In this document: positions 1 through 8,784 of the stretch, piece by piece | Layout of the letters: each line of letters opens with the position of its first letter | Position numbering within the stretch: the stretch's first letter is position 1 | Source: Deltaproteobacteria bacterium IMCC39146 | GTDB lineage: Bacteria > Desulfobacterota > Desulfuromonadia > Desulfuromonadales > BM103 | Direction: 5' to 3' | Assembly (NCBI GenBank): GCA_030005635.1 | Contig: JARUHP010000002.1 | Location: 158,892 to 222,891 of the forward strand | DNA: 64,000 nt | Notes under the pieces: generated by a model | What the model saw: the letters and a program-made list of their open reading frames with translations, nothing else | What the model was told of the DNA's origin: nothing | The model's database searches: none | Position numbers and translations under genes: made by a program

Positions 1-34
1 GACCACCGAATTCATCCATCAAAACTGCTTTCAT
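1..34 (-). CDS. Quinone oxidoreductase / MDR-family protein (partial, 5' end only)
   Basis: Only the first 11 codons are inside the window, reading leftward as MKAVLMDEFGG. This is a very typical N-terminus of zinc-binding or quinone-reductase-type medium-chain dehydrogenases. A strong ribosome binding site (GAGGAGA) sits 7 bases upstream of the ATG at 34-32. The rest of the gene lies left of the window, so substrate and subfamily cannot be judged. Confidence 0.55.
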   Translation of the reverse strand, partial: MKAVLMDEFGG

Positions 35-100
35 ATAGTTTCTCCTCAAATTGAAGGTTTTTGCTTGATTGTTGGTTATGTCAGAAACAAAGCAGAACTT

Positions 101-242
101 TAACGCAAAGACGCAAAGGGTTCAAGCAGGACGCAAAGGGAAAACCTAACACGACATGGAGGGTCAACCCACATCAGGGTTAAGCTTTAGCGCTTAAGTC
201 TTTCTTTGCGTCTCGATATTGTTCTTTGCGACTTTGCGTTAA
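101..242. repeat. Dispersed ACGCAAAG palindromic repeat, copy 1
   Basis: The left arm (101-120) reads taacgcaaagacgcaaaggg, followed by a second gacgcaaaggg at about 130. The right arm (222-242) is its inverted partner, ending ctttgcgttaa. The element fills the gap between the quinone-reductase-like gene and the 3' end of the response regulator gene. Further copies lie at 11229, 28685, 35711 and (degraded) 35890. Confidence 0.75.
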
Positions 243-246
243 AAAA

Positions 247-957
247 TTACCCCTGCTCAGGTTTTCGCTCAAACCGATAGCCTCGCCCGCGCACCGTCAG
301 AAAATGTTTCGGACTGGCCGGATCTTCTTCGAAGTACTTGCGGATGCGGACAATGAAGTTGTCGAGCGTACGGGTTTCCGTGTCTTCCGCCATTCCCCAG
401 ACTGATTTTAACAATGTCGCCCGGGTCAGGGTTTCACCTTCATGGCTGAAAAATATAGCCAACATCCGACCTTCGAGCTCGGTAATCCTGATCTTGCCTT
501 TGGTGGTTTCCGCCGCCAGGTTGTTCAGGTCGATGAGGTTGCTGCCGAACTGGTAGCCTTCTGCTTTTATCTGCGAGGGCTGATACCACGCTGAACGGCG
601 TAACATGCCATGAATGCGCAACAGGAATTCATCGAGGCTGAACGGCTTGGTGAGGTAGTCGTCGGCCCCTTCTTTCAGTCCGTTGATTCGATCCTGTTCT
701 TCACCCAGTGCTGTAAGCATGAGGATCGGCAGTTGTGGCTGAGCTTTGCGCATCTCTCTGCAGAGGTCAAAACCATGACTGTCCGGAAGCATCAGGTCAA
801 GAACTACCAGGTCGAAAGACTGGCGACCGAAGGCGTCCATTGCAGCCGCGCCCGTTTCGGCATGAGTGATCAGAAAACCTTCATGCTCGAGGTTGAAGAT
901 GATGCCCTGGGCGATGTGCTTTTCGTCTTCGACGAGGAGGATGTGTGGTTTCTTCAT
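247..957 (-). CDS. OmpR/PhoB-family response regulator
   Basis: DNA-binding response regulator of 236 residues. The receiver domain (about 1-120) has the acidic pocket at E10/D11, the phospho-acceptor Asp54 in VVLDLMLPD and the conserved Lys in TKPFS. A winged-helix Trans_reg_C domain follows (about 140-230), ending RGRGYRFE, which is classic for OmpR/PhoB. Its start overlaps the stop of the upstream histidine kinase gene by 4 bp (ATGA), so the two are translationally coupled and presumably cognate partners. Targets cannot be read from the sequence. Confidence 0.95.
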   Translation of the reverse strand: MKKPHILLVEDEKHIAQGIIFNLEHEGFLITHAETGAAAMDAFGRQSFDLVVLDLMLPDSHGFDLCREMRKAQPQLPILMLTALGEEQDRINGLKEGADDYLTKPFSLDEFLLRIHGMLRRSAWYQPSQIKAEGYQFGSNLIDLNNLAAETTKGKIRITELEGRMLAIFFSHEGETLTRATLLKSVWGMAEDTETRTLDNFIVRIRKYFEEDPASPKHFLTVRGRGYRFERKPEQG

Positions 958-1916
958 GAGGCCTCTGTTGTTGATGTTGATCTTGTGAGGGGGAGGGTGA
1001 TCCTGAAGGTTGTCCCATGGCCCTGGCCTTGACTTTCAACTTTAACCTTGCCGTGATGGCGCAGGATATTGGCATGTACGATGAACAGGCCGAGGCCGGT
1101 GCCGCGGATATTTTCGTTCTTGCGACGCACGCGATAGAAGATGTTGAAGATTTTCTTCTGGTCTTTAAGCTCGATGCCGCGGCCGTGGTCGGTAAAGACA
1201 AGATAACAGTGATTCTGGTCGCTGCTCAAAGAGATCATGATCTCCGGAGACTGGTCGGAATAGAGGACCGCGTTTTCCAGCAGGTTGCGTAAAACGGTTT
1301 CCATAGCGTCCTGGTCGATTGCGGCGAAAATTTCGGGCTTGATGTCGAGTGATAACTTGCCGGCCTTAGGCAGGGTAAATTGACGATCCCGGAAATACTT
1401 TTCGACAAAGGCGCTGAAATCGATTGATTGGAGTTCGAGCCGCCAATGCTTCTGACCCACCCGGTTAGCCGACAGCAAGTTGTCGATCAGGCCATTGAGT
1501 CGGTTTGCATCGCTCAGCATGGTCTCCACAAAGGGTGCTAGCTGTTCCGGTGAGGGCTGGTGGCGACGCACTGTTTCCAGATGCAGTTGCAGCGAGGCCA
1601 GCGGTGACTTGAGCTCGTGGGTTACCTGGGAGATAAACTGGCGTTGTTCGCGAACCAGGGAGGATTGTTTGCGCCAATACAGGAAGATGACGTAAACGCC
1701 GACAAGGATAGAGACAAGCAGCAGCAACCCCTCTGTCAGAATCAACCAGTCTGGGCCTCCAACGAGTAACTCCGGACTGTATTTTTCGGCCAGCGCTCTC
1801 AGCTTGCGATGATTGCCGAGAAACCAGTTGAGCCAGACAATCACCGCGAGCACCCAGGCGACCTGGATGCCGATGAAAGCCATGAGCGGGTTAAATATAC
1901 GTTTCAGCCAATTCAT
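954..1916 (-). CDS. Sensor histidine kinase, cognate to the downstream OmpR-type regulator
   Basis: Membrane histidine kinase of about 320 residues. Two N-terminal membrane segments enclose a short periplasmic loop, followed by the H-box VTHELKSPLAS and a HATPase domain with N, G1 (DHGRGI) and G2 (GTGLGLF) boxes. The ATG at 1916 (MNWLKRIF) is preferred because the hydrophobic segment begins shortly after it. A TTG at 1952 would add 12 residues without a clear ribosome site. No HAMP or PAS domain is evident, so sensing is probably through the membrane or loop region. The signal is unknown. Confidence 0.9.
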   Translation of the reverse strand: MNWLKRIFNPLMAFIGIQVAWVLAVIVWLNWFLGNHRKLRALAEKYSPELLVGGPDWLILTEGLLLLVSILVGVYVIFLYWRKQSSLVREQRQFISQVTHELKSPLASLQLHLETVRRHQPSPEQLAPFVETMLSDANRLNGLIDNLLSANRVGQKHWRLELQSIDFSAFVEKYFRDRQFTLPKAGKLSLDIKPEIFAAIDQDAMETVLRNLLENAVLYSDQSPEIMISLSSDQNHCYLVFTDHGRGIELKDQKKIFNIFYRVRRKNENIRGTGLGLFIVHANILRHHGKVKVESQGQGHGTTFRITLPLTRSTSTTEAS

Positions 1917-2062
1917 AGGCTCATCTTTACCATTACAGACGCTGTCCGACAAGTGGAAGTGAAGAATGTTTTTACAGAATTATTACAAAGGGACCGATGA
2001 ACCTTTGTTAAATTGGGCAGTGATTATGGCACTTTTTATGGAGCAATATTTAAGGAGCGAAT

Positions 2063-3136
2063 ATGCGCATCGGTAAACATGAAGTCACTTATCCCCTGAT
2101 TCAAGGCGGCATGGCCGTGCGTGTTTCAGGACACCGCCTGGCCGGTCACGTTGCCCGTTGTGGTGGTGTCGGTCTTGTGGCCTCTGCCGGTATCGCCCTG
2201 AACGATCCCCAGTACACCGGTGATAATTATTTCGCCATAGAGCCTCAGTCTCTCAAGGATGAGCTGGCAAAGGCATACGAGATTGCCCCTGATGGTGTGA
2301 TCGGCACCAACTGCATGGTCGCTGTGACCGACTATGCTGCACTGGTCAAAGCTTCTTGCGAAGGTGGTGCCAAGCTGATCGTCAGCGGTGCCGGGCTGCC
2401 GATGAACCTGCCGGAGTTAACCGCTGAATGGCCGGATGTTGCTTTGGTGCCGATTGTTTCTTCAATCAAGGCCGCCGAACTGATCGCCCGCAAATGGCAC
2501 AAAGCTTACGGTCGCCTCCCCGATGCCGTGGTCGTAGAAGATCCCGATACAGCCGGTGGGCACCTCGGTGAAAAGCTGGAAAAAATTGGTACCGGTGAGT
2601 ACGATCAGTATGCGACAGTTCGTGGGGTTAAAGAGTATTTCCGCAACAAGTGGAACCTTGAAATTCCGGTTATTGCTGCCGGCGGTATCTGGGATCACGA
2701 AGATTTCCAGCATGCCATGGAGCAAGGCGCCGATGGCGTTCAGATGGGCACCCGTTTTGTCTGCACCGAAGAATGTGACGCCGATGATGCGTTCAAACAG
2801 GCGTACCTGGATTGCAGCAAGGAAGATATCGGCCTGCTCATGAGTCCGGCAGGCTTGCCGGGAAGAGCCCTGATCCGTAATGTCGAAGCGATTCGCGAAC
2901 GTGACCTGGTGATGACGCCTACCTGTCCGACCGGCTGCCTGCGTAAGTGCGCATACAAGTCTTCAGGGGAGCGCTTCTGTATCGTGCATGCTCTTGATCG
3001 CGCCCAGCGCGGGGACACAGAAACCGGGCTGGTCTTTTGTGGCACCAACGCCTGGAAGGCAACAAAGATCGAAACCGTTGCCGGAATCTTTGCTGAGTTT
3101 TTTCACGGCGAGGCGACACAGGCGGCGAGTCATTAA
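2063..3136 (+). CDS. Nitronate monooxygenase / 2-nitropropane dioxygenase family flavoprotein
   Basis: A 357-residue FMN-dependent TIM-barrel protein. The N-terminal YPLIQGGMAVRVSG, the central DPDTAGGHLG (flavin/catalytic His region) and IPVIAAGGIWDHED followed by GADGVQMGTRF are hallmarks of the NMO/FabK-like superfamily. A C-terminal cysteine cluster (CPTGCLRKC, then ERFC) is an additional feature that could bind metal. Family members oxidise alkyl nitronates or act as enoyl-ACP reductases; the present subtype is uncertain. AAGGAG precedes the ATG, and a strong terminator follows. Confidence 0.85.
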   Translation: MRIGKHEVTYPLIQGGMAVRVSGHRLAGHVARCGGVGLVASAGIALNDPQYTGDNYFAIEPQSLKDELAKAYEIAPDGVIGTNCMVAVTDYAALVKASCEGGAKLIVSGAGLPMNLPELTAEWPDVALVPIVSSIKAAELIARKWHKAYGRLPDAVVVEDPDTAGGHLGEKLEKIGTGEYDQYATVRGVKEYFRNKWNLEIPVIAAGGIWDHEDFQHAMEQGADGVQMGTRFVCTEECDADDAFKQAYLDCSKEDIGLLMSPAGLPGRALIRNVEAIRERDLVMTPTCPTGCLRKCAYKSSGERFCIVHALDRAQRGDTETGLVFCGTNAWKATKIETVAGIFAEFFHGEATQAASH

Positions 3137-3162
3137 GTATTGTCCCTATAATCATTTCAGCG

Positions 3163-3190
3163 AGGCAGCCTTCGGGCTGCCTTTTTGGTT
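3163..3190 (+). terminator. Rho-independent terminator after the NMO-family gene
   Basis: Perfect stem AGGCAGCC / GGCTGCCT with a TTCG tetraloop, followed by a T-run, 27 bp after the stop codon at 3136. Confidence 0.92.
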
Positions 3191-3272
3191 TGTCTTCGGT
3201 TGTCTGTCTTAAAGGCTAAAAAGTCCTTAATCACTTGTCATCGCGGTTTGTCTTGTTGTAAAATGTGAACTT

Positions 3273-3297
3273 GTGGTTCGGGGTAGCCCCGAACCGC
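3273..3297. promoter_or_regulatory. Strong GC-rich hairpin upstream of the radical SAM gene
   Basis: An 11-bp stem, ggttcgggg pairing with ccccgaacc, has a 3-nt loop and lies 45 bp before the radical SAM start codon. The tail ttcttttc is T-rich but imperfect. It may be a second terminator insulating the heme gene cluster or a leader hairpin; the sequence does not decide. Confidence 0.55.
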
Positions 3298-3341
3298 ATT
3301 CTTTTCTCTGAAAACAACAGTATCTTTAAGGAGTTGCCGAT

Positions 3342-4457
3342 ATGGCACCAAAAGAAGAGTATATCCCTAAATGGATCGCCTGGGAGTCGACCCAGCGTTG
3401 CAATTTAAACTGTGTACACTGCCGCTGTTCCTCCGATATGGATGCGGCTGTTGGCGATTTTAATACCGAAGAGGCCTTCAAGCTGATTGACGACATCTGT
3501 GAGGTCAGCCAGCCGGTCATGGTCCTCTCTGGCGGAGAGCCTTTGCTGCGTAAGGATATCTTTGAAATTGCCCGTTATGGTACCAGCAAAGGCCTGCGAA
3601 TGTGCATGGCCACCAACGGCACCCTGATCACGGATGAAGTCTGCCAGCAGATGCTTGAAGCCGACATCAAGATGGTCTCCTTGTCTCTCGATGGCTCAAC
3701 AGCAGAGATCCACGATGACTTCCGTGCCTGCCCTGGAGCCTTTGACGGTGTGGTGCGAGCTGCAGAAACCCTTAATCGAAACGGCATCAAGTTCCTGATC
3801 AACTCTTCGTTTACCAAGCGTAATCAGAAAGACATCGGTGCCACTTTCAAGGTGGCTAAAGAGCTTGGTGCAACAGCCTGGTATATGTTCATGATTGTAC
3901 CGACCGGTCGTGGCGAAGACATTATGAACGAACTGGTTTCCAAGGAAGACTACGAGGAGATTCTGACCTGGCACTATCAACAGGAGAAGGGCGAGGATGA
4001 GATCCTGATGCGCCCGACCTGCGCTCCGCATTACTATCGCGTTGTGCCGCAGATGGCCAAAGCCGAAGGTGTTGATTTCAAGCGCCGCAGCCTGACATTC
4101 TCCACCGGTGGCGGCAAAGGTTGTATTGCTGCCCAGACTATCTGCCTGATCGATTGCTTCGGTAATCTCAAGCCCTGTTCCTACTTCCATTCCTCGGTCG
4201 GCAATGTTAAACAGGTGCCGTTCAAGGATCTCTGGTTCAACAGCAAGACTTTCAACGACCTGCGCAATTTTAAAGAGTACAAGGGCAAGTGCGGGGAGTG
4301 CGAGTTCATCAACGTCTGTGGTGGTTGCCGCGCCCGTGCCGATGCTGTCTACGGTGATTACATGGCAGAAGAACCTTTCTGCAATTACGTTCCACCACGT
4401 ACGCAAAAGCGCATGGAGAAAGAGGCGGCCGAAAATGCTGCAAAAGAAAAATCTTAA
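3342..4457 (+). CDS. AhbD/NirJ-like radical SAM/SPASM protein of the heme cluster
   Basis: Radical SAM enzyme of 371 residues. The SAM-binding 4Fe-4S motif is C20-x3-C24-x2-C27 (RCNLNCVHC), followed by the SGGEPLLR glycine motif. The C-terminal SPASM region has [12 protein letters not shown] and then [17 protein letters not shown] and EEPFCNY. The [22 protein letters not shown] signature matches the heme-biosynthesis branch (AhbD, which decarboxylates Fe-coproporphyrin, and NirJ of heme d1 synthesis). It lies directly upstream of hemE and hemH, supporting a tetrapyrrole role. Because canonical late genes are also present, the exact substrate is open. AAGGAG precedes the ATG. Confidence 0.8.
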   Translation: MAPKEEYIPKWIAWESTQRCNLNCVHCRCSSDMDAAVGDFNTEEAFKLIDDICEVSQPVMVLSGGEPLLRKDIFEIARYGTSKGLRMCMATNGTLITDEVCQQMLEADIKMVSLSLDGSTAEIHDDFRACPGAFDGVVRAAETLNRNGIKFLINSSFTKRNQKDIGATFKVAKELGATAWYMFMIVPTGRGEDIMNELVSKEDYEEILTWHYQQEKGEDEILMRPTCAPHYYRVVPQMAKAEGVDFKRRSLTFSTGGGKGCIAAQTICLIDCFGNLKPCSYFHSSVGNVKQVPFKDLWFNSKTFNDLRNFKEYKGKCGECEFINVCGGCRARADAVYGDYMAEEPFCNYVPPRTQKRMEKEAAENAAKEKS

Positions 4458-4474
4458 GAGGCCAAAACGTACAA

Positions 4475-4526
4475 CGTGAAAAGTGACTGGTTGTAACCTT
4501 TCACGTTTCACCTTTCACTTTTCACG
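4475..4526. repeat. Intergenic inverted repeat (CGTGAAAAGTGA type)
   Basis: A perfect 12-bp inverted repeat, CGTGAAAAGTGA at 4475-4486 and TCACTTTTCACG at 4515-4526. Further internal tttcac repeats lie between the radical SAM gene and hemE. There is no T-tract directly after it and hemE follows 20 bp later, so it may be an mRNA-processing or attenuating hairpin. Confidence 0.6.
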
Positions 4527-4546
4527 ATAATTTCAGGAGGAGTTTC

Positions 4547-5584
4547 ATGTCTCAAGAATACACGTTCATCAAGGCTTGCTGGGGCCAACCGACAGACTAT
4601 GTTCCCGTATGGCTGATGCGTCAGGCCGGCCGTTACCTGCAGTGCTACAAGGATGTCCGCGCCAAGGGCGGCGGCACCTTCCTCGATCTCTGCAAGGATC
4701 CCGCCCGCGCCGCGGAGGTTACCATCCAGCCGATCGATATCCTCGATGCTGATGCGGCGATCCTCTTCTCCGATATCCTGACACCGATTGAGCCGATGGG
4801 GATGAAACTTGATTTCGTTCCGGGCCCTGTCTTCGAAGACCCGATCCGTACCGCTGCTGATGTCGATGCCCTGGTGGTGCCTGAGGATATGAGCCAAGCG
4901 GTCTCTTATGTGCCGGCCATTATCAAGCGCTTGCGGGTTGCCTTTGAAGGCCGTGTGCCACTGATCGGTTTTGGTGGCGCGCCCTTTACTCTCGCCTGCT
5001 ACATGGTTGAAGGTAAGGGCAGCAAGGATTTCGCTTCTCTCAAGCAGATGATGTACTCGGATTTCCCGCTTTATGACGCGCTGATGAAGAAGATCACCGA
5101 GATGGATCGCCGTTACCTCAACATGCAGATTGAAGCCGGTGCTCAGGCCATCCAGATTTTTGACACATGGGGTGGCCTGCTGGCGCCTCTCGATTATGAA
5201 CGCTATATCCTCCCTTACGTCAAGGAACTGATCAACGGCCTTAATCGCGACGGTATCCCGGTCATTTATTTTGTCAAAAATGGCGGCACAATGCTCGAAC
5301 TGGTGAAGGAGTCCGGAGCCGATGTGCTCGGTCTCGACTGGCATGTCAACCTTGGCAAGGCCCGTGACATTCTCGGTGATGATATCGCCGTTCAGGGTAA
5401 TCTCGACCCGACCGTACTCTATGCTCCGAAGGATCACATCGAGCGTGAGGTGCAGCGCATTCTCGATGAGAACGCTGGTCGTCCGGGCTTCATCTTTAAC
5501 CTTGGCCATGGTATTTTGCCCACCGTGCCACCGGAGAACGCCATCCACATGGTTGAATGTGTGCACAGGCTCAGCGGCAAATAA
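4547..5584 (+). CDS. hemE: Uroporphyrinogen decarboxylase
   Basis: Cytosolic enzyme converting uroporphyrinogen III to coproporphyrinogen III. At 345 residues it has the usual length. The N-terminal substrate motif RQAGRYL, the D-ILFSDILTPIEPMG loop and GFGGAPFTLACYMVEG are all present, and the protein ends with the conserved FNLGHGILPTVPPEN segment. AGGAGG lies 6 bases before the ATG. It sits between the radical SAM gene and hemH, in the common porphyrin branch feeding protoheme and then heme A for the oxidase encoded at 26-32 kb. Confidence 0.97.
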   Translation: MSQEYTFIKACWGQPTDYVPVWLMRQAGRYLQCYKDVRAKGGGTFLDLCKDPARAAEVTIQPIDILDADAAILFSDILTPIEPMGMKLDFVPGPVFEDPIRTAADVDALVVPEDMSQAVSYVPAIIKRLRVAFEGRVPLIGFGGAPFTLACYMVEGKGSKDFASLKQMMYSDFPLYDALMKKITEMDRRYLNMQIEAGAQAIQIFDTWGGLLAPLDYERYILPYVKELINGLNRDGIPVIYFVKNGGTMLELVKESGADVLGLDWHVNLGKARDILGDDIAVQGNLDPTVLYAPKDHIEREVQRILDENAGRPGFIFNLGHGILPTVPPENAIHMVECVHRLSGK

Positions 5585-5585
5585 C

Positions 5586-5676
5586 CTGTGAGGTGTGAGG
5601 TGTCAGGAGTGAGGCGGAAAGGCTCCTTTTGATTTGATTCTCCTCACCCCTCACCCTCACGCTTCACCCCTCACGG
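5586..5676. repeat. Degenerate GTGAGG-type inverted repeat between hemE and hemH
   Basis: The left arm is a run of gtgaggtgtgagg-like units (5587-5614). The right arm (5640-5675) is a run of cctcacccctcaccctcac-like units. The two can form a long imperfect hairpin filling nearly the whole hemE-hemH gap. Similar low-complexity hairpins occur at 18788, 25322 and 57297. Confidence 0.6.
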
Positions 5677-5682
5677 TTTTTT

Positions 5683-6657
5683 ATGAATCTCGACAAACCT
5701 ACCGGACTGGTACTGTTAAATATGGGCGGACCTGACTCGTTAAGAGCGGTCCGCCCGTTTCTCTATAATCTCTTTTCTGATCGCGACCTGATCCAGTTGC
5801 CGGCCGGCGCACTGCTGCAGAAGCCCTTTGCCTTCATGATCAGCACACTGCGTGCACCGAAGGTGAAGGTCAACTATGCCTCAATCGGTGGCAAATCCCC
5901 GCTTCTGGAATGGACTGAAAAACAGGCCGCGGGTGTCGCCCGTGAACTTGGTGGTCAGGTCAAGCCGTTCGTTGCCATGCGCTATTGGCAACCGCGTGCC
6001 GAGGAGTGCCTGCAGCGCATGAAGCAGGATGGCATTACGCAGGCCGTCGTGCTCTCCATGTACCCGCACTACACCAGCGCCACCACTGGTAGCAGTATTA
6101 AGGATTTTGAAGCCGCCGCCTCACGGGTTTACCCGGAACTTGAATATACGATCATCAGTGAATGGTACGATTGGCCCGCTTATCTTGATGCCCTGGCTAA
6201 CCGGATACGAGAAGGGCTGGAAAAGTTCCACGAACTGTCTCGTGATGAAATCCCCATTCTTTTCTCTGCCCATGCCTTGCCGCAGAAGTTTATTGATGAA
6301 GGCGATCCCTACCTCGATCATGTAACCTCTACGGTGCGAGGGGTGATGGAGCGTTTCCCCGGTCACCCCTGGAGGCTCGGCTTTCAGAGTCGCAGCGGGC
6401 CGGTGCAGTGGATGGAGCCCGACACCCTGGAAGTGCTCGACCAACTCGGTGCAGAACAAGCTCCCGGCGCGTTGATCGTGCCGATCTCTTTCGTGTCGGA
6501 CCATATCGAAACCCTGCAGGAGATTGATTTCGAATTTCGTATGCACGCAGAGGAGGTTGGTTTGCCGCGTTTTGAAAGAACCCCTTCACTCAATGATAAC
6601 CAGGACTTTATCCATTCCCTGGCGGCATTGGTGCGCAATCACCTGGAGCAAAGATGA
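5683..6657 (+). CDS. hemH: Ferrochelatase
   Basis: Inserts Fe2+ into the porphyrin ring, completing the pathway. The 324-residue protein begins with TGLVLLNMGGPDS and has the PRAEECL region and the SAHALPQK motif with the catalytic His. A C-terminal acidic FVSDHIETLQEIDFE stretch is conserved for metal delivery. It has no extra C-terminal Fe-S or transmembrane extension. It overlaps the next small gene by 4 bp (ATGA), so the two are coupled. Confidence 0.96.
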   Translation: MNLDKPTGLVLLNMGGPDSLRAVRPFLYNLFSDRDLIQLPAGALLQKPFAFMISTLRAPKVKVNYASIGGKSPLLEWTEKQAAGVARELGGQVKPFVAMRYWQPRAEECLQRMKQDGITQAVVLSMYPHYTSATTGSSIKDFEAAASRVYPELEYTIISEWYDWPAYLDALANRIREGLEKFHELSRDEIPILFSAHALPQKFIDEGDPYLDHVTSTVRGVMERFPGHPWRLGFQSRSGPVQWMEPDTLEVLDQLGAEQAPGALIVPISFVSDHIETLQEIDFEFRMHAEEVGLPRFERTPSLNDNQDFIHSLAALVRNHLEQR

Positions 6658-6836
6658 TGGCTACCTGTCGGCACTGCGGCACAGAGTTTGACCCCGACAA
6701 CCTGCCAGGCGAAGCGTCGGTTCAGGCGGGCCTGATCCTGGCTGAAGAGCAATACGGTGATGCAGGCGAAGTCTGCGCAAACTGTTTGTCCAGCCGTGGG
6801 CGATTGTCGATGATGTACGATCCGAGTTGTCATTAA
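6654..6836 (+). CDS. Small double-CxxC zinc-ribbon-like protein, unknown function
   Basis: A 60-residue protein with two CxxC pairs, C5-x2-C8 near the N-terminus (TCRHCG) and VCANCL near residue 43, spaced as in a minimal zinc ribbon. It starts inside the hemH stop codon (ATGATGG) and precedes a terminator, so it is the last gene of the heme operon. I do not recognise a named family. A role in metal handling or regulation of heme synthesis would be speculation based on position. Confidence 0.65.
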   Translation: MMATCRHCGTEFDPDNLPGEASVQAGLILAEEQYGDAGEVCANCLSSRGRLSMMYDPSCH

Positions 6837-6880
6837 GAACCGCAACGCGTTGCGAGTAGCGTAGGCGAAACAAAAACTAA

Positions 6881-6918
6881 CGGCCTGGGCATTTCTGCCC
6901 GGGCCGCTTTCTTTAATT
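6881..6918 (+). terminator. Terminator of the heme operon
   Basis: The stem CGGCCtGGGCA / TGCCCgGGCCG has a short loop and is followed by ctttctttaatttt. A separate perfect palindrome CGCAACGCGTTGCG lies just before it at 6841-6854. Confidence 0.88.
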
Positions 6919-6956
6919 TTGTTTTCCTCACCACACGCTGCTCGTTACTTGGGTTT

Positions 6957-7838
6957 TTAGACCCCTTCATCTCGAAGTTTCTCTATTAACACCTTCTGCT
7001 CCTCACTCAGCAACTGTGGTACATCAATTTCGATGATAGCATAGAGGTCACCGTTCGGGTTGCCTGCGCGGGCCGGGACACCGAAACCTTTGAGCCTGAT
7101 CTTGCTGCCATTCTGTGTGCCTGGCTTCACTTTGATGCGTTTGCTATCCTCAAGAGTTTCCACGGTGACCGTGGTGCCGAGACATGCCCCGGTGAAAGGA
7201 ATCTTGACGGTCGTGATCAGGTTCTTGTCTTCACGGCGAAAACGGGAGTCTTTGCTGACGTTGATCTCCAACATCAGGTCGCCGTTAGGCCCGCCGTTCG
7301 GGCTGGCCGCACCTTTGCCGGAGATACGCAGCTTCTGTCCTGGTTCTACTCCGCTTGGAATACGCACCTGCAACTGCTCGTTCTGACCGTTGCGTTCGAG
7401 ATCGACCCGTCTTTCTCCGCCGAGGATTGCCTGGCGAAACGGGATTGTGATTCGCATCAGGTAGTCCTGGCCCTTTCTGGGCCGGGGGCGGTGATGCCCA
7501 CCTCTGCCACCGAACATCTGGCTGAAGACGTCTTCTCCCCCACCACCGAAGCCGAACTCACGAAAGATGTCTCCGAAGTCTGCATTGCGGAAAATATCTT
7601 CTTGAGAAAAACGTTGATGGAAGACCGCGTCGCCATACTGGTCGTATTGCTGTTTCTTCTCTGTATCGGAGAGAACGGCATAAGCTTCGGAAATTTCCTT
7701 GAAGCGCTCCTCCGCCTTCTTGTTGTCCGGGTTTTTGTCGGGATGATATTTCAGTGCCAGTTTACGGTAGGCTTTTTTGATCTGGTCGGCAGTTGAATTT
7801 TTCTCGATACCGAGAACAGCATAGTAATCTGAGGCCAT
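6957..7838 (-). CDS. DnaJ-class co-chaperone without zinc finger (CbpA-like)
   Basis: Hsp40-type co-chaperone of 293 residues. The J-domain (about 1-70) carries the HPD motif in YHPDKNPDN that stimulates DnaK ATPase. A Gly/Phe-rich linker ([20 protein letters not shown]) follows, then a DnaJ C-terminal substrate-binding domain. The four CxxCxGxG zinc repeats of true DnaJ are absent, making this the CbpA/type II class. It is transcribed leftward, convergent with the heme operon. Confidence 0.92.
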   Translation of the reverse strand: MASDYYAVLGIEKNSTADQIKKAYRKLALKYHPDKNPDNKKAEERFKEISEAYAVLSDTEKKQQYDQYGDAVFHQRFSQEDIFRNADFGDIFREFGFGGGGEDVFSQMFGGRGGHHRPRPRKGQDYLMRITIPFRQAILGGERRVDLERNGQNEQLQVRIPSGVEPGQKLRISGKGAASPNGGPNGDLMLEINVSKDSRFRREDKNLITTVKIPFTGACLGTTVTVETLEDSKRIKVKPGTQNGSKIRLKGFGVPARAGNPNGDLYAIIEIDVPQLLSEEQKVLIEKLRDEGV

Positions 7839-7910
7839 GATTTTTCCTTAGTGAATGGTTTTGGCTGGTCAATATAGTGACGGCTAGGCGGGACGTCAAG
7901 AGCGAAGCAA

Positions 7911-7940
7911 GGGGACTGGCTCCGGTTGGTGCCTGTCCCC
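7911..7940. terminator. Hairpin between the acyltransferase and DnaJ-like genes
   Basis: GGGGACtGGC / GCCtGTCCCC with a 10-nt loop. Read on the minus strand it lies 36 bp past the acyltransferase stop, but the T-tract is weak. The ggggactg...tgtcccc wording recurs at 33477-33510, so it may be a repeat serving as a weak terminator. Confidence 0.5.
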
Positions 7941-7975
7941 GATTTTAAATGTCAGCAGATCAGTAGCATTTGCGC

Positions 7976-8770
7976 TTAATCCTCTGTTCGCCATCTCTTG
8001 AGATGGCTTTGAATGAAGTCAACAATTCGCTGCTGCTGCTCTTGCCCTTTACCGGTAATCTCCATCGCTTCACCAAAGGCAAAGTGAATCGTTCGGGAAG
8101 GAATGATCGGCCCGAAATCCTTGATAACTTTACCCGCCGACCAGGCCCAGGTCAGAAGAGCGACGGGTATTACGAGGGCCCCGGTTCTTTGAGCAAGCTT
8201 GACGCCGATGCTGTTAAATTTCTTCGGGTCGAAGTCAACCGTGCGTGTGTGTTGGGGAAATATGATCAGATTGCGGCCCTGCTCCAGGTGTTTGGCCCCT
8301 TCTTCCATGACGACCTTCAGGTCATCGCGAGGATTGACCCGGTCAACGACGACTGGATGTCTGGCTTTTACAATATTGCCGAAGATCGGATATTCAACCA
8401 GGCTGCGCTTGATAACATAGTCGAGATCACGGCTCTGCGGCATGATCAGCGACGGTAGCACAAAGGTTTCGAGAGTGCTCATGTGGTTGCCGATAAAAAT
8501 GATGGGGCGATCGATGCCCTGGATATGTTCAATACCGGTCACTTCAAAGTGGCAGCCGGTTTTCTCCAGAGCTTCGACGGTGGCTGCGCTGCTGTTATGC
8601 CAGTCAACAGAGTCGTAATTGCCCCGTTTGGCGGCTGAACTTGCCTTGTATACGATCGAAATCGCCCTGATGTAGAAAGTGAGCGTTGGCAACAATTTGC
8701 TCAGAAAGCCTATCTTACGTTGAGGGGAGCGATATTCTGTCCCTTCGTAAAATCCCTTGATCTTGTCCAT
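7976..8770 (-). CDS. PlsC-family 1-acyl-glycerol-phosphate-type acyltransferase
   Basis: Glycerophospholipid acyltransferase of 264 residues. The catalytic block I is NHMSTLE, i.e. H-x4-E in place of the commoner H-x4-D. A FPQHTRTVDFDPKKFNSIG block resembles the substrate-binding EGTRS region, and ALVIPVALLTW follows. One hydrophobic N-terminal segment suggests peripheral membrane attachment. It presumably transfers acyl groups to lysophosphatidate or a related acceptor. The upstream MFS gene ends 14 bp before its start, so the two are likely co-transcribed. Confidence 0.82.
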   Translation of the reverse strand: MDKIKGFYEGTEYRSPQRKIGFLSKLLPTLTFYIRAISIVYKASSAAKRGNYDSVDWHNSSAATVEALEKTGCHFEVTGIEHIQGIDRPIIFIGNHMSTLETFVLPSLIMPQSRDLDYVIKRSLVEYPIFGNIVKARHPVVVDRVNPRDDLKVVMEEGAKHLEQGRNLIIFPQHTRTVDFDPKKFNSIGVKLAQRTGALVIPVALLTWAWSAGKVIKDFGPIIPSRTIHFAFGEAMEITGKGQEQQQRIVDFIQSHLKRWRTED

Positions 8771-8784
8771 AAATGTCTTTTCTT

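Noticed and set aside
4508..5566. Long open frame (about 350 codons) antisense to hemE
   Set aside because: It mirrors hemE codon structure, has no ribosome site and shows no recognisable domain. hemE on the other strand is certain.
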